Assembly (NCBI GenBank): GCA_963808455.1 | Contig: CAWEHT010000312.1 | Coordinates: forward strand, 1-7,739 | DNA: 7,739 nucleotides | Origin: CAWEHT01 sp963808455 | Lineage (GTDB): Bacteria > Chloroflexota > Anaerolineae > CG2-30-64-16 | Direction: 5' to 3' | Shown here: positions 1-6,916 of the stretch, piece by piece | Layout: each line of letters begins with the position of its first letter | Numbering within the stretch: the first letter of the stretch is position 1 | Position numbers and translations under genes: made by a program | The notes under the pieces: generated by a model | Seen by the model: only the letters and a program-made list of their open reading frames with translations | Told to the model about the DNA's origin: nothing | Databases searched by the model: none

Positions 1-2145
1 GGCGTCCATTCGAACGTCGCCATGTTGACGGTCCTGCCGGTCCGCGTGACCTGGCAGCGTACGGTGGCCCAGGCCGGCTGGCCATCGGGCCCGGCATTGC
101 CGCCGAGCAGGGCCAGGGGGCTGGCGCCGCGACCCTGGGCGTAGCGCCCCAGGTCGGTATGTCCCTGGCCGAGCGGAATGGCGATGGTATCTGGCCGGAC
201 GGCCGGATAGGCGTAAACCGGCGCTTCCAGCTCGCCGAAAGGCGTCGTCACGCGCACGACGTCGCTCTTCTGAACGCCGAGCTTCTGCGCCGTCGCCGGG
301 TTGATGCCCACCCAGGTCTGCCAGCACATCGATGTCAGCGGATCGGGCGAGCCCTGGAGCCAGGGCAGGTTAGCGCCGCCGATGCCGAGCAAGGGCGAGG
401 CGAAGACGTGAAGGTGATACGGATAGGTCGCCGCGTCGCCCTGGTACGCCGGCACGGCGGCGCCGATCAGCGCCGCCGCGGAAGGCGGCGGTATCGGCTG
501 GCCGGCCGGTGCCGAGGCCGGCCACCAGCCGCCATGTTGCAGAAAACGAGCCCACTGCGCTGTCCGTGCCGGCGCCGCCGGCCGCGCCGACAGCAGCCCG
601 CCGGTCACCTCGCGCAGGAACGCCACCTCATCGCTCCAGGTGAACGCCCCGGCGGCCGAGGGGATCTGCTTGGCAATGGCCAGGAGCACATCGCCGGCCG
701 ACCGGGCATCGTTGAGCGGCTGCACAACCGGCTGTTGGCTCGTCACCACAGGGACGCCGAAATCGGGCGCCACGACCGCGTAGCCCCACGATTCCAGGTA
801 GGTGCGCTCCGCCAGCACCATGTCGGAATTGGCGGCCATCTCGTCCATGAATGGGCTGAATGTCGCCACGAATCCCACCTTGTCCAGCGCGTCGAGAAAT
901 CCGGCCTGGGCAGGCAGCTCGTAGGCCAGGTTCGTGCCGTAGGTCAGCAACGCCTTGACGGCGCCGGAGCCCATCTGGCCGATCAAACGCTGCACCTCGC
1001 CATAGGCGGCAGGTTCAGCCCGCACAAGGGCTGGCGCCGGAGGGCTGGCTTGCAGGGTCATCCCTGCCCCGCCCGCGATCGGATTCAATGCCTGTGCCGC
1101 CGTCACGCCGGCTGTGCCGCCCTGCCCGTTGCCGGGGATTGCCAGCGGGCGCTGTGCCTCCGCGAACACTTGCGCCAGCTGCCGCAGTTGCTGGGGGTCG
1201 ACCTGCAGCCTGGGCCGCTGCGGCCAGATCGATTTCCCCGGCCAGCGCCGCTGCCCGCCCTATCCGATCGCCGGCGCCCAGCCTTTCGTCGGCGATAACG
1301 CGTGCGATGGCCTGCGCCACCAGGCCTTCAGTGCCCGGAGCGATGGGCACCCATTGATCGGCCTTGGCCGCGGTGATAGACATGTGTGGCTCGAATTGGA
1401 CCAGATAGCCACGCGCGCCTTTGGGCTGGCTGCGGAAGCGGCCATATTCTATGCCGTAGCGGGTGGGCGACAGCCCCGCGCCGAGAAAATCGGCGCCGAA
1501 GGAGAAGACTACGTCGGACTCGCCGAGGTCGTAGGCAGACAGAACGCCCTGCCCCCACAGCGCCTGGTTGGCTACGCTGAGGGCGGCCGTTCCGTTCCAG
1601 GCCGACCGCGCGTCGAAGACCAGGGGCGCCGGGGCGCCGATGGTCTTCGCGAGCCGTTGGAAGAGATCCACCAGGTGGCCCGAAGTGGTCGGGCCGAGCA
1701 CGATGGCTACCGCGCTCCCGGCATCCCTGACCCTGGCGGCCAGCGTGCTGAGCGCCGAATCCCAGGGCAGCCGCGGAAATTGGCGCGAGCCGCGCTTGGC
1801 CGTGAGCATCGGCGCATCCAGGCGGTCAGGATTGTACAGGATCTGCAGACCGGCCTGGCCGTTGGCACATAGCTTGCCGACATTGAGGGGATGCTCCGGG
1901 TTGCCCTCGATCTTGACGGCCCGGCCGTTCATCACGCGAGCCATGATGCCACAGCCCGCGGGGCAACCGCGGCAGGCGCTGGCATACCATGTCGGCACGC
2001 CATCCGGCTGCTCCTCGGGCGCAACTACATACGGCTCGAGGGTCACCCAACGGCGCAGCCCCGGCTGGCAGCCCGCCAACACGCTCGTCGCCGCCACGGC
2101 AACACCGGCCCTGAGGAAACTACGCCGGCTGATGCTGCGCGCCAT
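1..2145 (-). CDS. actB: ActB, molybdopterin-oxidoreductase-like subunit of alternative complex III (3' end off window; one frame break)
   Basis: ActB is the large periplasm-facing subunit of ACIII, a quinol:electron-acceptor oxidoreductase. The ATG at 2145 follows GGGAGG (2156-2151) at 5 nt; an in-frame GTG at 2151 overlaps that site and is rejected. The N-terminus has a twin-arginine motif (RRSFLR, residues 7-12) and a lipobox-like LAGC ending at C26. C58, C61, C65 and C93 form a C-x2-C-x3-C-x27-C cluster motif, followed by A-N-G where catalytic relatives have C-x-K-G. The frame breaks near 1203 by one extra base: residues 1-314 lie upstream, and 400 more continue to the left edge without a stop. 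The second part carries the family pattern around TYLESWG (about 448-454), QPVVQPLNDARSAGD (about 471-485), a dinucleotide-binding-like domain from about 592, and GQGHT with GRYAQGRG (about 659-673). The 714 residues match the ActB1 half; the ferredoxin half would lie off-window. PsrA/PhsA-type enzymes are the alternative, but the adjacent pentaheme gene argues for ActB. Confidence 0.88.
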
Positions 2146-2150
2146 CTCCA

Positions 2151-2156
2151 CCTCCC
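2151..2156 (-). promoter_or_regulatory. Ribosome binding site deciding the actB start
   Basis: On the minus strand GGGAGG sits 5 nt before the ATG at 2145. The alternative in-frame GTG (2151-2149) shares its first base with this site and would leave no spacing. The ATG at 2145 is therefore the start, putting the twin-arginine motif at residues 7-8. Confidence 0.7.
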
Positions 2157-2181
2157 GGTTCAGCTGACATGTGGGATTTCA

Positions 2182-2712
2182 TCAGTGATGGCAAATCACA
2201 CAATCCATCAGTTGCTTGGCATTCGTTTGTTGCTCGTGACAGGCCAGGCACCAACCCATATTCATGTTGTTGACCTGGTGTGTCACGGTCATATGCCCGA
2301 CGTCGCCATGGCAGCGCTCGCAGTTGAGCCCTGCGTTGACGTGGACATCATGGGGGAACTGGACGAAGCGCGGCAACTGATAGATGCGGACCCAGGGGAT
2401 CGGCTGCTTATTCTGCCAGTAAGCAGCCAGCTGGATGATCGCGGGCTGGGTGGTCGCAATCATCTTGTGGCAGCCCATGCACTTTTCCACGCTGGGCATC
2501 CCGGGCGAAGGTGAGCCAGTCGCCGTGGTATGGCAGAATGTGCACTGCACCCCTGCCTGGACCATCAGCGCATGAGGGAACGGGATCGGTTGCTGCGGCG
2601 CGGCCTGAGTCCGCGACGTGTAACTGGCGGCCGCGGCCGCCAGCACGAGCACCGTAACCACGACCGCAATGAGCACCCGCCGGAAAAAGGGTGACCGGAT
2701 CACTGAGCGCAT
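2182..2712 (-). CDS. actA: ActA, pentaheme c-type cytochrome subunit of alternative complex III
   Basis: A 176-residue protein with five CxxCH heme c sites at residues 57-61, 78-82, 131-135, 155-159 and 171-175, the last almost at the C-terminus. A single hydrophobic segment at about residues 13-29, after an Arg-rich start, looks like an uncleaved membrane anchor or signal, placing the hemes outside the cytoplasmic membrane. Five hemes directly upstream of an actB-type gene is the diagnostic arrangement of ACIII, where ActA takes electrons from the Fe-S/quinol part and passes them to a monoheme cytochrome or the oxidase. Extra histidines (for example H47, H121, H124, H140, H145) could be distal heme ligands; this is inferred. 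The start at 2712 has GAGGAGG 8 nt upstream. It ends 36 nt before actB and begins 48 nt after the monoheme cytochrome gene, so all three are probably one transcript. A related multiheme (NrfH or class III-like) cytochrome is the alternative, made unlikely by context. Confidence 0.9.
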   Translation of the reverse strand: MRSVIRSPFFRRVLIAVVVTVLVLAAAAASYTSRTQAAPQQPIPFPHALMVQAGVQCTFCHTTATGSPSPGMPSVEKCMGCHKMIATTQPAIIQLAAYWQNKQPIPWVRIYQLPRFVQFPHDVHVNAGLNCERCHGDVGHMTVTHQVNNMNMGWCLACHEQQTNAKQLMDCVICHH

Positions 2713-2760
2713 CGCTGGCCCCTCCTCTGCGATGAGAATAATCTGCCGCTGGGAACGGCC

Positions 2761-3183
2761 TTACTTCAATGTCGTGAGGTAGGCAACCAGGTCATCGATA
2801 TCGCTCGAGGTAAGGTCTTTGCCGTAGTTAGCGTACATCACGTTGGGCTGGAAACCCGGCACGACGTAAGTATTCGGGCTGACGATACACTCGCGGATGC
2901 GGTCTTCGGCGGTCTTGGCCTGGCCTTTGTAGTTCGGACCTTTGATCTGCTGCGCGGCTTGGGTGGCGATGCCGGACAGCGACGGCCCGACCAGCACCTG
3001 GCCGGCCGTCACGGAATGGCAGCCGCTGCAGGCCGGCGCGCTGCCCTTGCCGGATGTGAAGAGCTTCTGGCCGTTGGCCGCGTCTCCCGCGGCAGCGCCG
3101 CCGGCCTGGCCGCCGCCGCACGCGGCCAGCGTCACGAGGACCAGCCCGAAGAGGAGCGGCAGGAAAACCATGCGCCTCGACAT
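2761..3183 (-). CDS. Monoheme lipoprotein cytochrome c (ActE-like)
   Basis: A 140-residue exported class I cytochrome c. The N-terminus is a lipoprotein signal (basic start, hydrophobic residues 6-20, lipobox LAAC with C22), then a short Gly/Ala-rich linker. CSGCH at 52-56 binds the heme, and M116 in the PGFQPNVMY stretch is the likely sixth ligand. The C-terminal helix (about 126-139, DIDDLVAYL) is typical of the fold. It would be membrane-tethered on the outer face and carry electrons from ACIII to the oxidase. It resembles both ActE and the cytochrome domain fused to subunit II of caa3 oxidases; I infer an ActE-like role from its place directly before actA. Most described act operons begin with actA, so this order is slightly unusual. 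The chosen ATG has AAGGAG about 10 nt upstream; an in-frame start at 3228 would add 15 residues before the lipoprotein signal and is less likely. It is the first gene after a 302-base gap. Confidence 0.85.
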   Translation of the reverse strand: MSRRMVFLPLLFGLVLVTLAACGGGQAGGAAAGDAANGQKLFTSGKGSAPACSGCHSVTAGQVLVGPSLSGIATQAAQQIKGPNYKGQAKTAEDRIRECIVSPNTYVVPGFQPNVMYANYGKDLTSSDIDDLVAYLTTLK

Positions 3184-3485
3184 GTGGCAGACTCTCCTTA
3201 GTGTAACGGAAGGGACCCAGCTACCCACGGGAACATCGAGAGATCAGGACGGAGAATTGTGCTTGCGCGCACGTTCACTATCCTCGCGCCGTCGCTGGCG
3301 GGTTTTCTGGGAGCGAGCTTACAAAGTTCCCCAAGCGCCTGCCCATGTCTATTGACACCCCCGCTTCTCAGCGCGAGAATGCAGGCGCCCTGTTCCCCGG
3401 CCAGGGCAGGCTCCCGCCCCGGCGCCTCGTCTCCCTGCCTGCGTGACGCGTCTGTACAGTCCAGACCGAAGAGGCCGCCTGCCGA
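3184..3485. other. Intergenic region between oxidase and ACIII gene groups
   Basis: This 302-base stretch is the only long non-coding part. Upstream is the stop of the beta-sandwich membrane protein, downstream the ribosome binding site (AAGGAG, 3199-3194) of the cytochrome c gene. I see no convincing sigma-70 promoter: TACACT at 3205-3200 resembles a -10 box but abuts the ribosome binding site and has no -35 partner. A nested inverted repeat lies at 3335-3388. Two 8-base palindromes share a base (GACGCGTC 3445-3452 and CTGTACAG 3452-3459), which a 300-base stretch could contain by chance. The overlapping open frames on both strands have no recognisable protein features. A promoter for the ACIII genes is expected here from the layout, but its position is not visible. 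Confidence 0.6.
3335..3388. repeat. Nested inverted repeat in the intergenic region
   Basis: Outer arms GCGCCTGC (3335-3342) and GCAGGCGC (3381-3388) are perfect 8-base complements. Inside the right half lies a second perfect 5-base hairpin, TTCTC-agcgc-GAGAA (3365-3379). Both could form in a transcript reading toward the cytochrome c gene. Function is unknown, and in GC-rich DNA the outer pair could be chance. Confidence 0.3.
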
Positions 3486-3499
3486 TCAGCGGGCGGCCT
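3472..3499 (-). terminator. GC-rich hairpin over the stop codon, possible terminator of the oxidase group
   Basis: Arms 3472-3482 and 3489-3499 pair over 11 positions with one mismatch, around a 6-base loop that holds the TGA stop (3488-3486) of the preceding gene. In minus-strand RNA the stem is 8 strong pairs, an A.C mismatch, then 2 pairs. No T-run follows in the minus direction (the next bases read CTTCGGTCTGG), so it is not a canonical intrinsic terminator. It could instead protect the 3' end of the message or slow polymerase at the boundary before the ACIII genes. Confidence 0.35.
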
Positions 3500-4067
3500 T
3501 CAGCTGCCCGCGGCGTCTCCCCGCGCGCCCCCGCCACGTGATGCCGAAGAAGATCAGGGCTGCCAGGAAGGGCAGCCCGACGTAGAGCAGCGTGCTGGCG
3601 CTGCGGGGCGCCAGCACCGGCTCGACGAAGCTCACGTCCGATGTGCCCGCCGGCCCGCTAACGTGGATGGCCACGTTCCACGTCCCGGCGCTCGGGATGT
3701 CAACGTGGTCGGCGAAGTCGATGGCATTGCCTGCGTCGCGGTGGGTGGCCGCCGTGCTCAGCACCGTGCCGTCTTCAGGGTTGACCAGCCTGACGGCGAT
3801 GGCGGGGTCGTTGACCTGGGCGCCGCTCTTCACATCGTAGACGCGCACGACGATCGTGATCTGGCCGACCTGCGCGGGCTCCGGCGCCACCGTCACCCAC
3901 AGGCGGTAGGCGCCCACCACTTGATCGCCGACTATGACGCGCTGGCCGCCGCCGGGACCGAGGTTCGAGGCCAGCGCCGGCAGCGGCGCTCCACCCAGCC
4001 CCACCAGCACCCACCCCACGGCCAGCGCCCGGAGCGCCACATGCGCCCACCATCCTCTTTCCTTCAT
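3486..4067 (-). CDS. Exported, membrane-anchored beta-sandwich protein (YtkA/FixH-like, function unknown)
   Basis: A 193-residue protein. Residues 8-33 form a cleavable-looking signal peptide (hydrophobic core, ALA-S near 33). The middle (about 45-150) alternates short hydrophobic strands with turns, including TIVVRVYD, GTWNVAIHV and paired ligand-like phrases such as AIAVRLVNPEDG, as expected for an immunoglobulin-like or YtkA/FixH-type fold. Residues 159-178 are a C-terminal membrane anchor followed by a strongly basic tail. The folded domain should therefore sit outside the membrane with the tail in the cytoplasm. I chose the ATG at 4067, with GGAAGGA 5 nt upstream; a longer open frame from 4391 overlaps the Fe-S protein gene and adds only low-complexity shadow sequence. 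It starts 32 nt after that gene and is probably cotranscribed. A role in oxidase maturation or copper handling is inferred from position alone. No catalytic motif is visible. Confidence 0.7.
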   Translation of the reverse strand: MKERGWWAHVALRALAVGWVLVGLGGAPLPALASNLGPGGGQRVIVGDQVVGAYRLWVTVAPEPAQVGQITIVVRVYDVKSGAQVNDPAIAVRLVNPEDGTVLSTAATHRDAGNAIDFADHVDIPSAGTWNVAIHVSGPAGTSDVSFVEPVLAPRSASTLLYVGLPFLAALIFFGITWRGRAGRRRGQLKAAR

Positions 4068-4099
4068 GCAATTCCTTCCAGAGGCCCTGCGCGAAACGG

Positions 4100-5588
4100 T
4101 TACGGCGGGCTGAACATCATAAAGGTCCCGCGCATGTCCATCGGCTGTATCAATATCCACAGGCCGGCGGCCAGCAGGAGCAGCGTCAGCGCCATCCACG
4201 GCAGGGCCGGCAACAGCGAAGGGCCTGCTCCCCCTTCTGCCTGACCAGCCCCAGGGGCGGTTCCCTGCGCCGCTCCCTCTCGCTGGCTGATCTGGAAAGC
4301 CAGGATCAGGGAGCCCGTCGCGCCCAGGTAGAGGAAGACGGCCTCGATGGGGAAGAGCCAGTCCAACGGCACGACCGGCCCCAGTCCCCATTGCACGATG
4401 CCCGCATACAGCCCAACGTCGGCCATGAACGACTGGACCACGGGCACGATGGTCAGCGCGCCGGTCAGGAAATGGAAGCTATAGTGGGCTACCCACATGC
4501 CGAAGCCGAGCGGCACCAGGGAGTAGACGTAGCGCGCAATTGCCCTTCCCATGGGCTCGACGCGCCCGGCCAGTCTTACGCTGGCCCAACCGCCCAGTAA
4601 CACCGCCAGGGCAGGCAAGACGATCAGGCCGATCAGGTACGTAATGATCAATGTGATCCCTGGGTCCACGCCGTGCGCCGACGCCAGGTAGTCGCGCATC
4701 GCGTACACCGGCTTGATCATCTCGAAAGCCGTGATGAAGCTTGCGAATGTGAGCAGGACGACCAGCGCGATCAGGTCGGGCCGCCGGCTGAATCGCCCCA
4801 CCCCTGACCGGAAGGGATCGGCCCATAGCTCCTGCGTGGGCAGACGTCCGACCAGCCCGATGTTGTCGTACGGGCAGGCATGGACGCAATCAAGGCAGAA
4901 AGTGCAGTCCATGTTGCCGGCCTTGCGTTCCTGGAACAGCCACAACTCGCAGCCGCGGTCGCCATGGATACAATCCTTGGTGTGGCAACGCGCGGCAGGC
5001 CTGAGGCCGGCGGACCTTGATCTCCAGCGGGGAGACCAACGAGCCAAAGAAGTGCAGCTGCCCGAGGGGGCAGACGTACTTGCAGAACGCTGCGCCGCGG
5101 AACCAGGTGTTGACGAGGAAGGCGACTACGAAATAGCTCAGCACCAGCCAGGCCGTGAGCAGCGGGCTGTCCCATAGGCTGAAGCGTTCGAAAGCGTAGA
5201 AGAAGAGGAAGAGCAGGCCGATGGATAGCCATTTGTTGCGCAGGAAGCGAGGGACGTTGCGCCCGCGGCCCAGGAGGCGGCGGCCCAGCCAGCTCCCGGC
5301 CTGCCTTGGCAGCATGAATGGGCATGCCATGCAGAAGAGATTGCCGCTCACCAGCAGGCCCAGCACCGTCAGCCCGGGGTAGTGCAGCCACGTGACCACG
5401 GTAGCCAGGTTCTTGGGGGCCAGTTGTGGCCCGAGGAAGCCGTCGAACAGCATGAAGCCGGCCACGACCAGCAGCGGCAGCTGCATGGCAGCGCGCGCGT
5501 GCGGCCATTTGAGGCAGCGCCCCAGCAGGGGCCAGGCCAGCAAGTCGGCGCGACGCCGGTAGGCGCCGCCGCCCACAGGTTCGGCCAT
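4100..5588 (-). CDS. Polytopic membrane 4Fe-4S protein, NapH/CcoG-like (one frame break)
   Basis: Joined across one extra base at about 4987-4988 the product is 495 residues: 1-200 read from 5588 to 4989 and 201-495 from 4987 to 4100. Joining recreates C198-x2-C201-x4-C206, confirming the junction. Four membrane segments (about 35-53, 62-85, 120-135, 143-163) precede an Fe-S region with C169-x3-C173-P, C198/C201/C206, C213, and C228-x2-C231-x2-C234-x3-C238-P, enough for two 4Fe-4S clusters. About five more membrane segments follow (271-295, 311-335, 350-383, 405-431, 459-480), with H368 and H372 in the third and a Met-rich end (M483, M485, M490, M491). The N-terminal half resembles NapH, NosR and CcoG/FixG polyferredoxins; CcoG reduces copper for cbb3 oxidase assembly. 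Here it lies between YtkA-like genes next to an aa3-type oxidase, so copper reduction or another electron supply to the outer face is plausible but inferred. The start has GGGAGG 3 nt upstream. Confidence 0.8.
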
Positions 5589-5609
5589 GCTCCTCCCTTG
5601 TCTGGAGAT

Positions 5610-5629
5610 GGGCCGGCCCCGCCCGGCCC
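5610..5629 (-). other. Short all-GC hairpin between the lipoprotein and Fe-S protein genes
   Basis: GGGCCGG (5610-5616) and CCGGCCC (5623-5629) are perfect complements around a 6-base loop, inside the 45-base gap between the two genes. There is no T-run, so it is unlikely to end transcription. It may stabilise the message or tune expression of the Fe-S protein; the GC-rich background makes chance possible. Confidence 0.3.
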
Positions 5630-5633
5630 CCAA

Positions 5634-6029
5634 TCAATCTCCGATGCGCACCGGGAATTGCTGCTCGGTGGCACGCCCGTCCGGCAGGGTGGCCCGGACG
5701 TCCACCACCCAATCCCCGTCCATCGTCCAGGTGACGCGCGCAATGTAACGCTCTGCCTGGTTGCCGTCCTCGGTCGCGTCGGCCAGCACGGGCACCATGC
5801 CGGCGTGGGTCATGTCGCACTCGATGTGTATGGACGCGCCCCTGACCGGCCGGCCACTGTGATCGGTCAGCGTAACGAGCACCTGCCCGGCCCCGACGGC
5901 CGGCGGGCTCGGCAGGACCGTCAAGGCCAGCGCGAGGTCCGGATTCGCCTTGGGGTGGGCCGCCTGGATCCGCCCACATGCCGCCGGCAGGAGGATGAGG
6001 AGCAGCAAGGCGATGGTCCGGCGGCTCAT
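5634..6029 (-). CDS. YtkA-like (FixH-like) lipoprotein
   Basis: A 131-residue exported lipoprotein. Residues 1-18 are a lipoprotein signal (basic start, Leu-rich core, lipobox PAAC with C18). The mature part has the YtkA-like pattern: a strand region VGAGQVLVTLTD (about 45-56), GRPVRGASIHI (59-69), the segment CDMTHAGMVP (71-80), then YIARVTWTMDGDWVVDV, in which a Met-Asp-Gly-Asp-Trp turn precedes a final strand. H68, C71, M73, H75 and M78 cluster within 11 residues and could bind copper; that is inference, not a known site. Its ATG (6029-6027) overlaps the ctaF TGA (6028-6026) as ATGA, and no ribosome binding site is visible, so translation is probably coupled to ctaF. In nitrogen-fixing bacteria FixH works beside the FixG polyferredoxin in oxidase assembly; here too the next gene encodes a FixG-like protein. 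Role in this oxidase is inferred. Confidence 0.75.
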   Translation of the reverse strand: MSRRTIALLLLILLPAACGRIQAAHPKANPDLALALTVLPSPPAVGAGQVLVTLTDHSGRPVRGASIHIECDMTHAGMVPVLADATEDGNQAERYIARVTWTMDGDWVVDVRATLPDGRATEQQFPVRIGD

Positions 6030-6298
6030 TGGAGCCGGACGACGAACAGGATGGCAACGACGAAAATGAACGGTGAGAAGAAGATCAGCCTGTACCATCG
6101 GCTGTCGCTTTCCAGGTGCATGAAGTAGAAAAGCACCAGCAAGGCCTTGATCAGCGACATGGTCAGCAGGAACGGCGCCTTCGGGAATCCCGGCAGCGTG
6201 GCGATGATGACCTCCAGGCCCGTCATCAGGGCGAGAGCCACGAACACCAACAGGTAATTCGGGCGCTGATGGATGGTGGACGGCTTGGGTTCTTCCAT
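6026..6298 (-). CDS. ctaF: Cytochrome c oxidase subunit IV (prokaryotic COX4 family)
   Basis: A 90-residue membrane protein with three hydrophobic segments (about 14-35, 42-61, 70-88), the size and topology of bacterial oxidase subunit IV. The recognisable signature is a lysine in the second helix (K51) followed by VLFYFMHL (55-62) and an acidic/basic turn (ESDSRWYR). This small subunit packs against subunits I and III of aa3/caa3-type oxidases and helps stability; it carries no cofactor. The ATG at 6298 has AGGGGAT about 8-9 nt upstream, overlapping the TAG stop of ctaE, from which it is separated by 11 nt. Its stop overlaps the start of the YtkA-like lipoprotein gene by 4 bases. A longer open frame in this reading, from 6757, is a shadow over ctaE. 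Confidence 0.88.
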   Translation of the reverse strand: MEEPKPSTIHQRPNYLLVFVALALMTGLEVIIATLPGFPKAPFLLTMSLIKALLVLFYFMHLESDSRWYRLIFFSPFIFVVAILFVVRLQ

Positions 6299-6309
6299 TT
6301 TCCGATCCC

Positions 6310-6888
6310 CTACAACAGGTACAGGATCGTGAACAGCACGATCCACACGACATCGACGAAATGCCAGTATAAGCCCCACGTCTCGAAAGGCACATAGTTG
6401 GCCGGCGATACGTCGCCGCGGGCCGTGCGCATGATCATCCAGATCAGCGTGATCACGCCGACGAAGACGTGGAAACCGTGAAAGCTCGTCACCGCGAAAA
6501 AGCCGCCGGCGAAGAGGCTGGAGGCAGGCGTGAAGCCCTTGGCGAGCAGCTTGGTGTATTCGTTGACCTGGATGCCCAGAAAGGTGGTGCCCAGCAACGC
6601 GGTCAGGATCATCCAGTTGCGGGCGGTCTTGGGCTTGCCGTCCTGCAGGGCCGACAGCGCCATCACCACCGCCGTGCTGCTGACGATGAGCACGAAAGTG
6701 TTGACGGCCGTGACCGGGATGTTCAGCGCGTGGTTGGCGCCGGCCGGGCTGTGCCATTTCGTGTTGAGCGCGGCCGCGATCAGGCCTCCGAAGAACATCA
6801 CCTCACTCGCCAGGAAGAGCCACATGCCCAGCTTGCGGGTATCGAGGCGGCTCTCTTCTTGCATCGCAACTGCAGTAACCTGGTTCAT
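6310..6888 (-). CDS. ctaE: Cytochrome c oxidase subunit III
   Basis: A 192-residue integral membrane protein of the heme-copper oxidase subunit III family, short form with five transmembrane helices (about 21-41, 56-77, 91-108, 127-152, 170-191). Family marks are WLFLASEVMFFGGL (23-36), FFAVTSFHGFHVFVG (130-144) and ETWGLYWHFVDVVWIVLF (169-186), which includes the conserved Glu, His and Asp-Val-Val-Trp pattern. Subunit III stabilises the catalytic core and is placed beside the oxygen channel of subunit I. The frame is intact, unlike that of its upstream neighbour. The ATG at 6888 is supported by a GGGAG 9 nt upstream; an internal Met at residue 9 lacks such a site. It starts 28 nt after the ctaD stop and ends 11 nt before ctaF, consistent with one operon. 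Confidence 0.95.
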   Translation of the reverse strand: MNQVTAVAMQEESRLDTRKLGMWLFLASEVMFFGGLIAAALNTKWHSPAGANHALNIPVTAVNTFVLIVSSTAVVMALSALQDGKPKTARNWMILTALLGTTFLGIQVNEYTKLLAKGFTPASSLFAGGFFAVTSFHGFHVFVGVITLIWMIMRTARGDVSPANYVPFETWGLYWHFVDVVWIVLFTILYLL

Positions 6889-6897
6889 CGATTGCTA

Positions 6898-6911
6898 CTC
6901 CCTGCTCCCTG
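6898..6911 (-). promoter_or_regulatory. Tandem ribosome-binding-like motif before ctaE
   Basis: On the minus strand CAGGGAG occurs twice head-to-tail (6911-6905 and 6904-6898). The second copy places GGGAG 9 nt before the ctaE ATG at 6888 and is the likely ribosome binding site. The first is too far and looks like a duplication, which might widen ribosome access. Confidence 0.5.
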
Positions 6912-6916
6912 CTTTC

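Noticed and set aside
159..1298. Long plus-strand open frame over actB
   Set aside because: Arg/Gly/His-rich product with no domain or hydrophobic pattern, antisense to a stretch that reads as ActB in the minus strand; typical of GC-rich shadow frames.
1568..2514. Plus-strand open frames of about 200 codons over the actB start and actA
   Set aside because: They are antisense to five CxxCH motifs and a Tat signal read on the minus strand, and have no features of their own.
3200..3205. TACACT as a -10 promoter box for the cytochrome c gene
   Set aside because: It directly abuts the ribosome binding site, so a start site would fall inside it, and no -35-like hexamer lies at the right distance.
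3445..3459. Overlapping 8-base palindromes as a defined operator
   Set aside because: About one perfect 8-base palindrome is expected by chance in 300 bases, and no known operator consensus is matched; kept only as a note on the intergenic region.
4771..6057. 428-codon minus-strand open frame across the Fe-S protein and lipoprotein genes
   Set aside because: Third-frame shadow: Arg/Pro/Gly-rich, no motifs in most of its length, and it overlaps two genes with clear membrane and cluster features.
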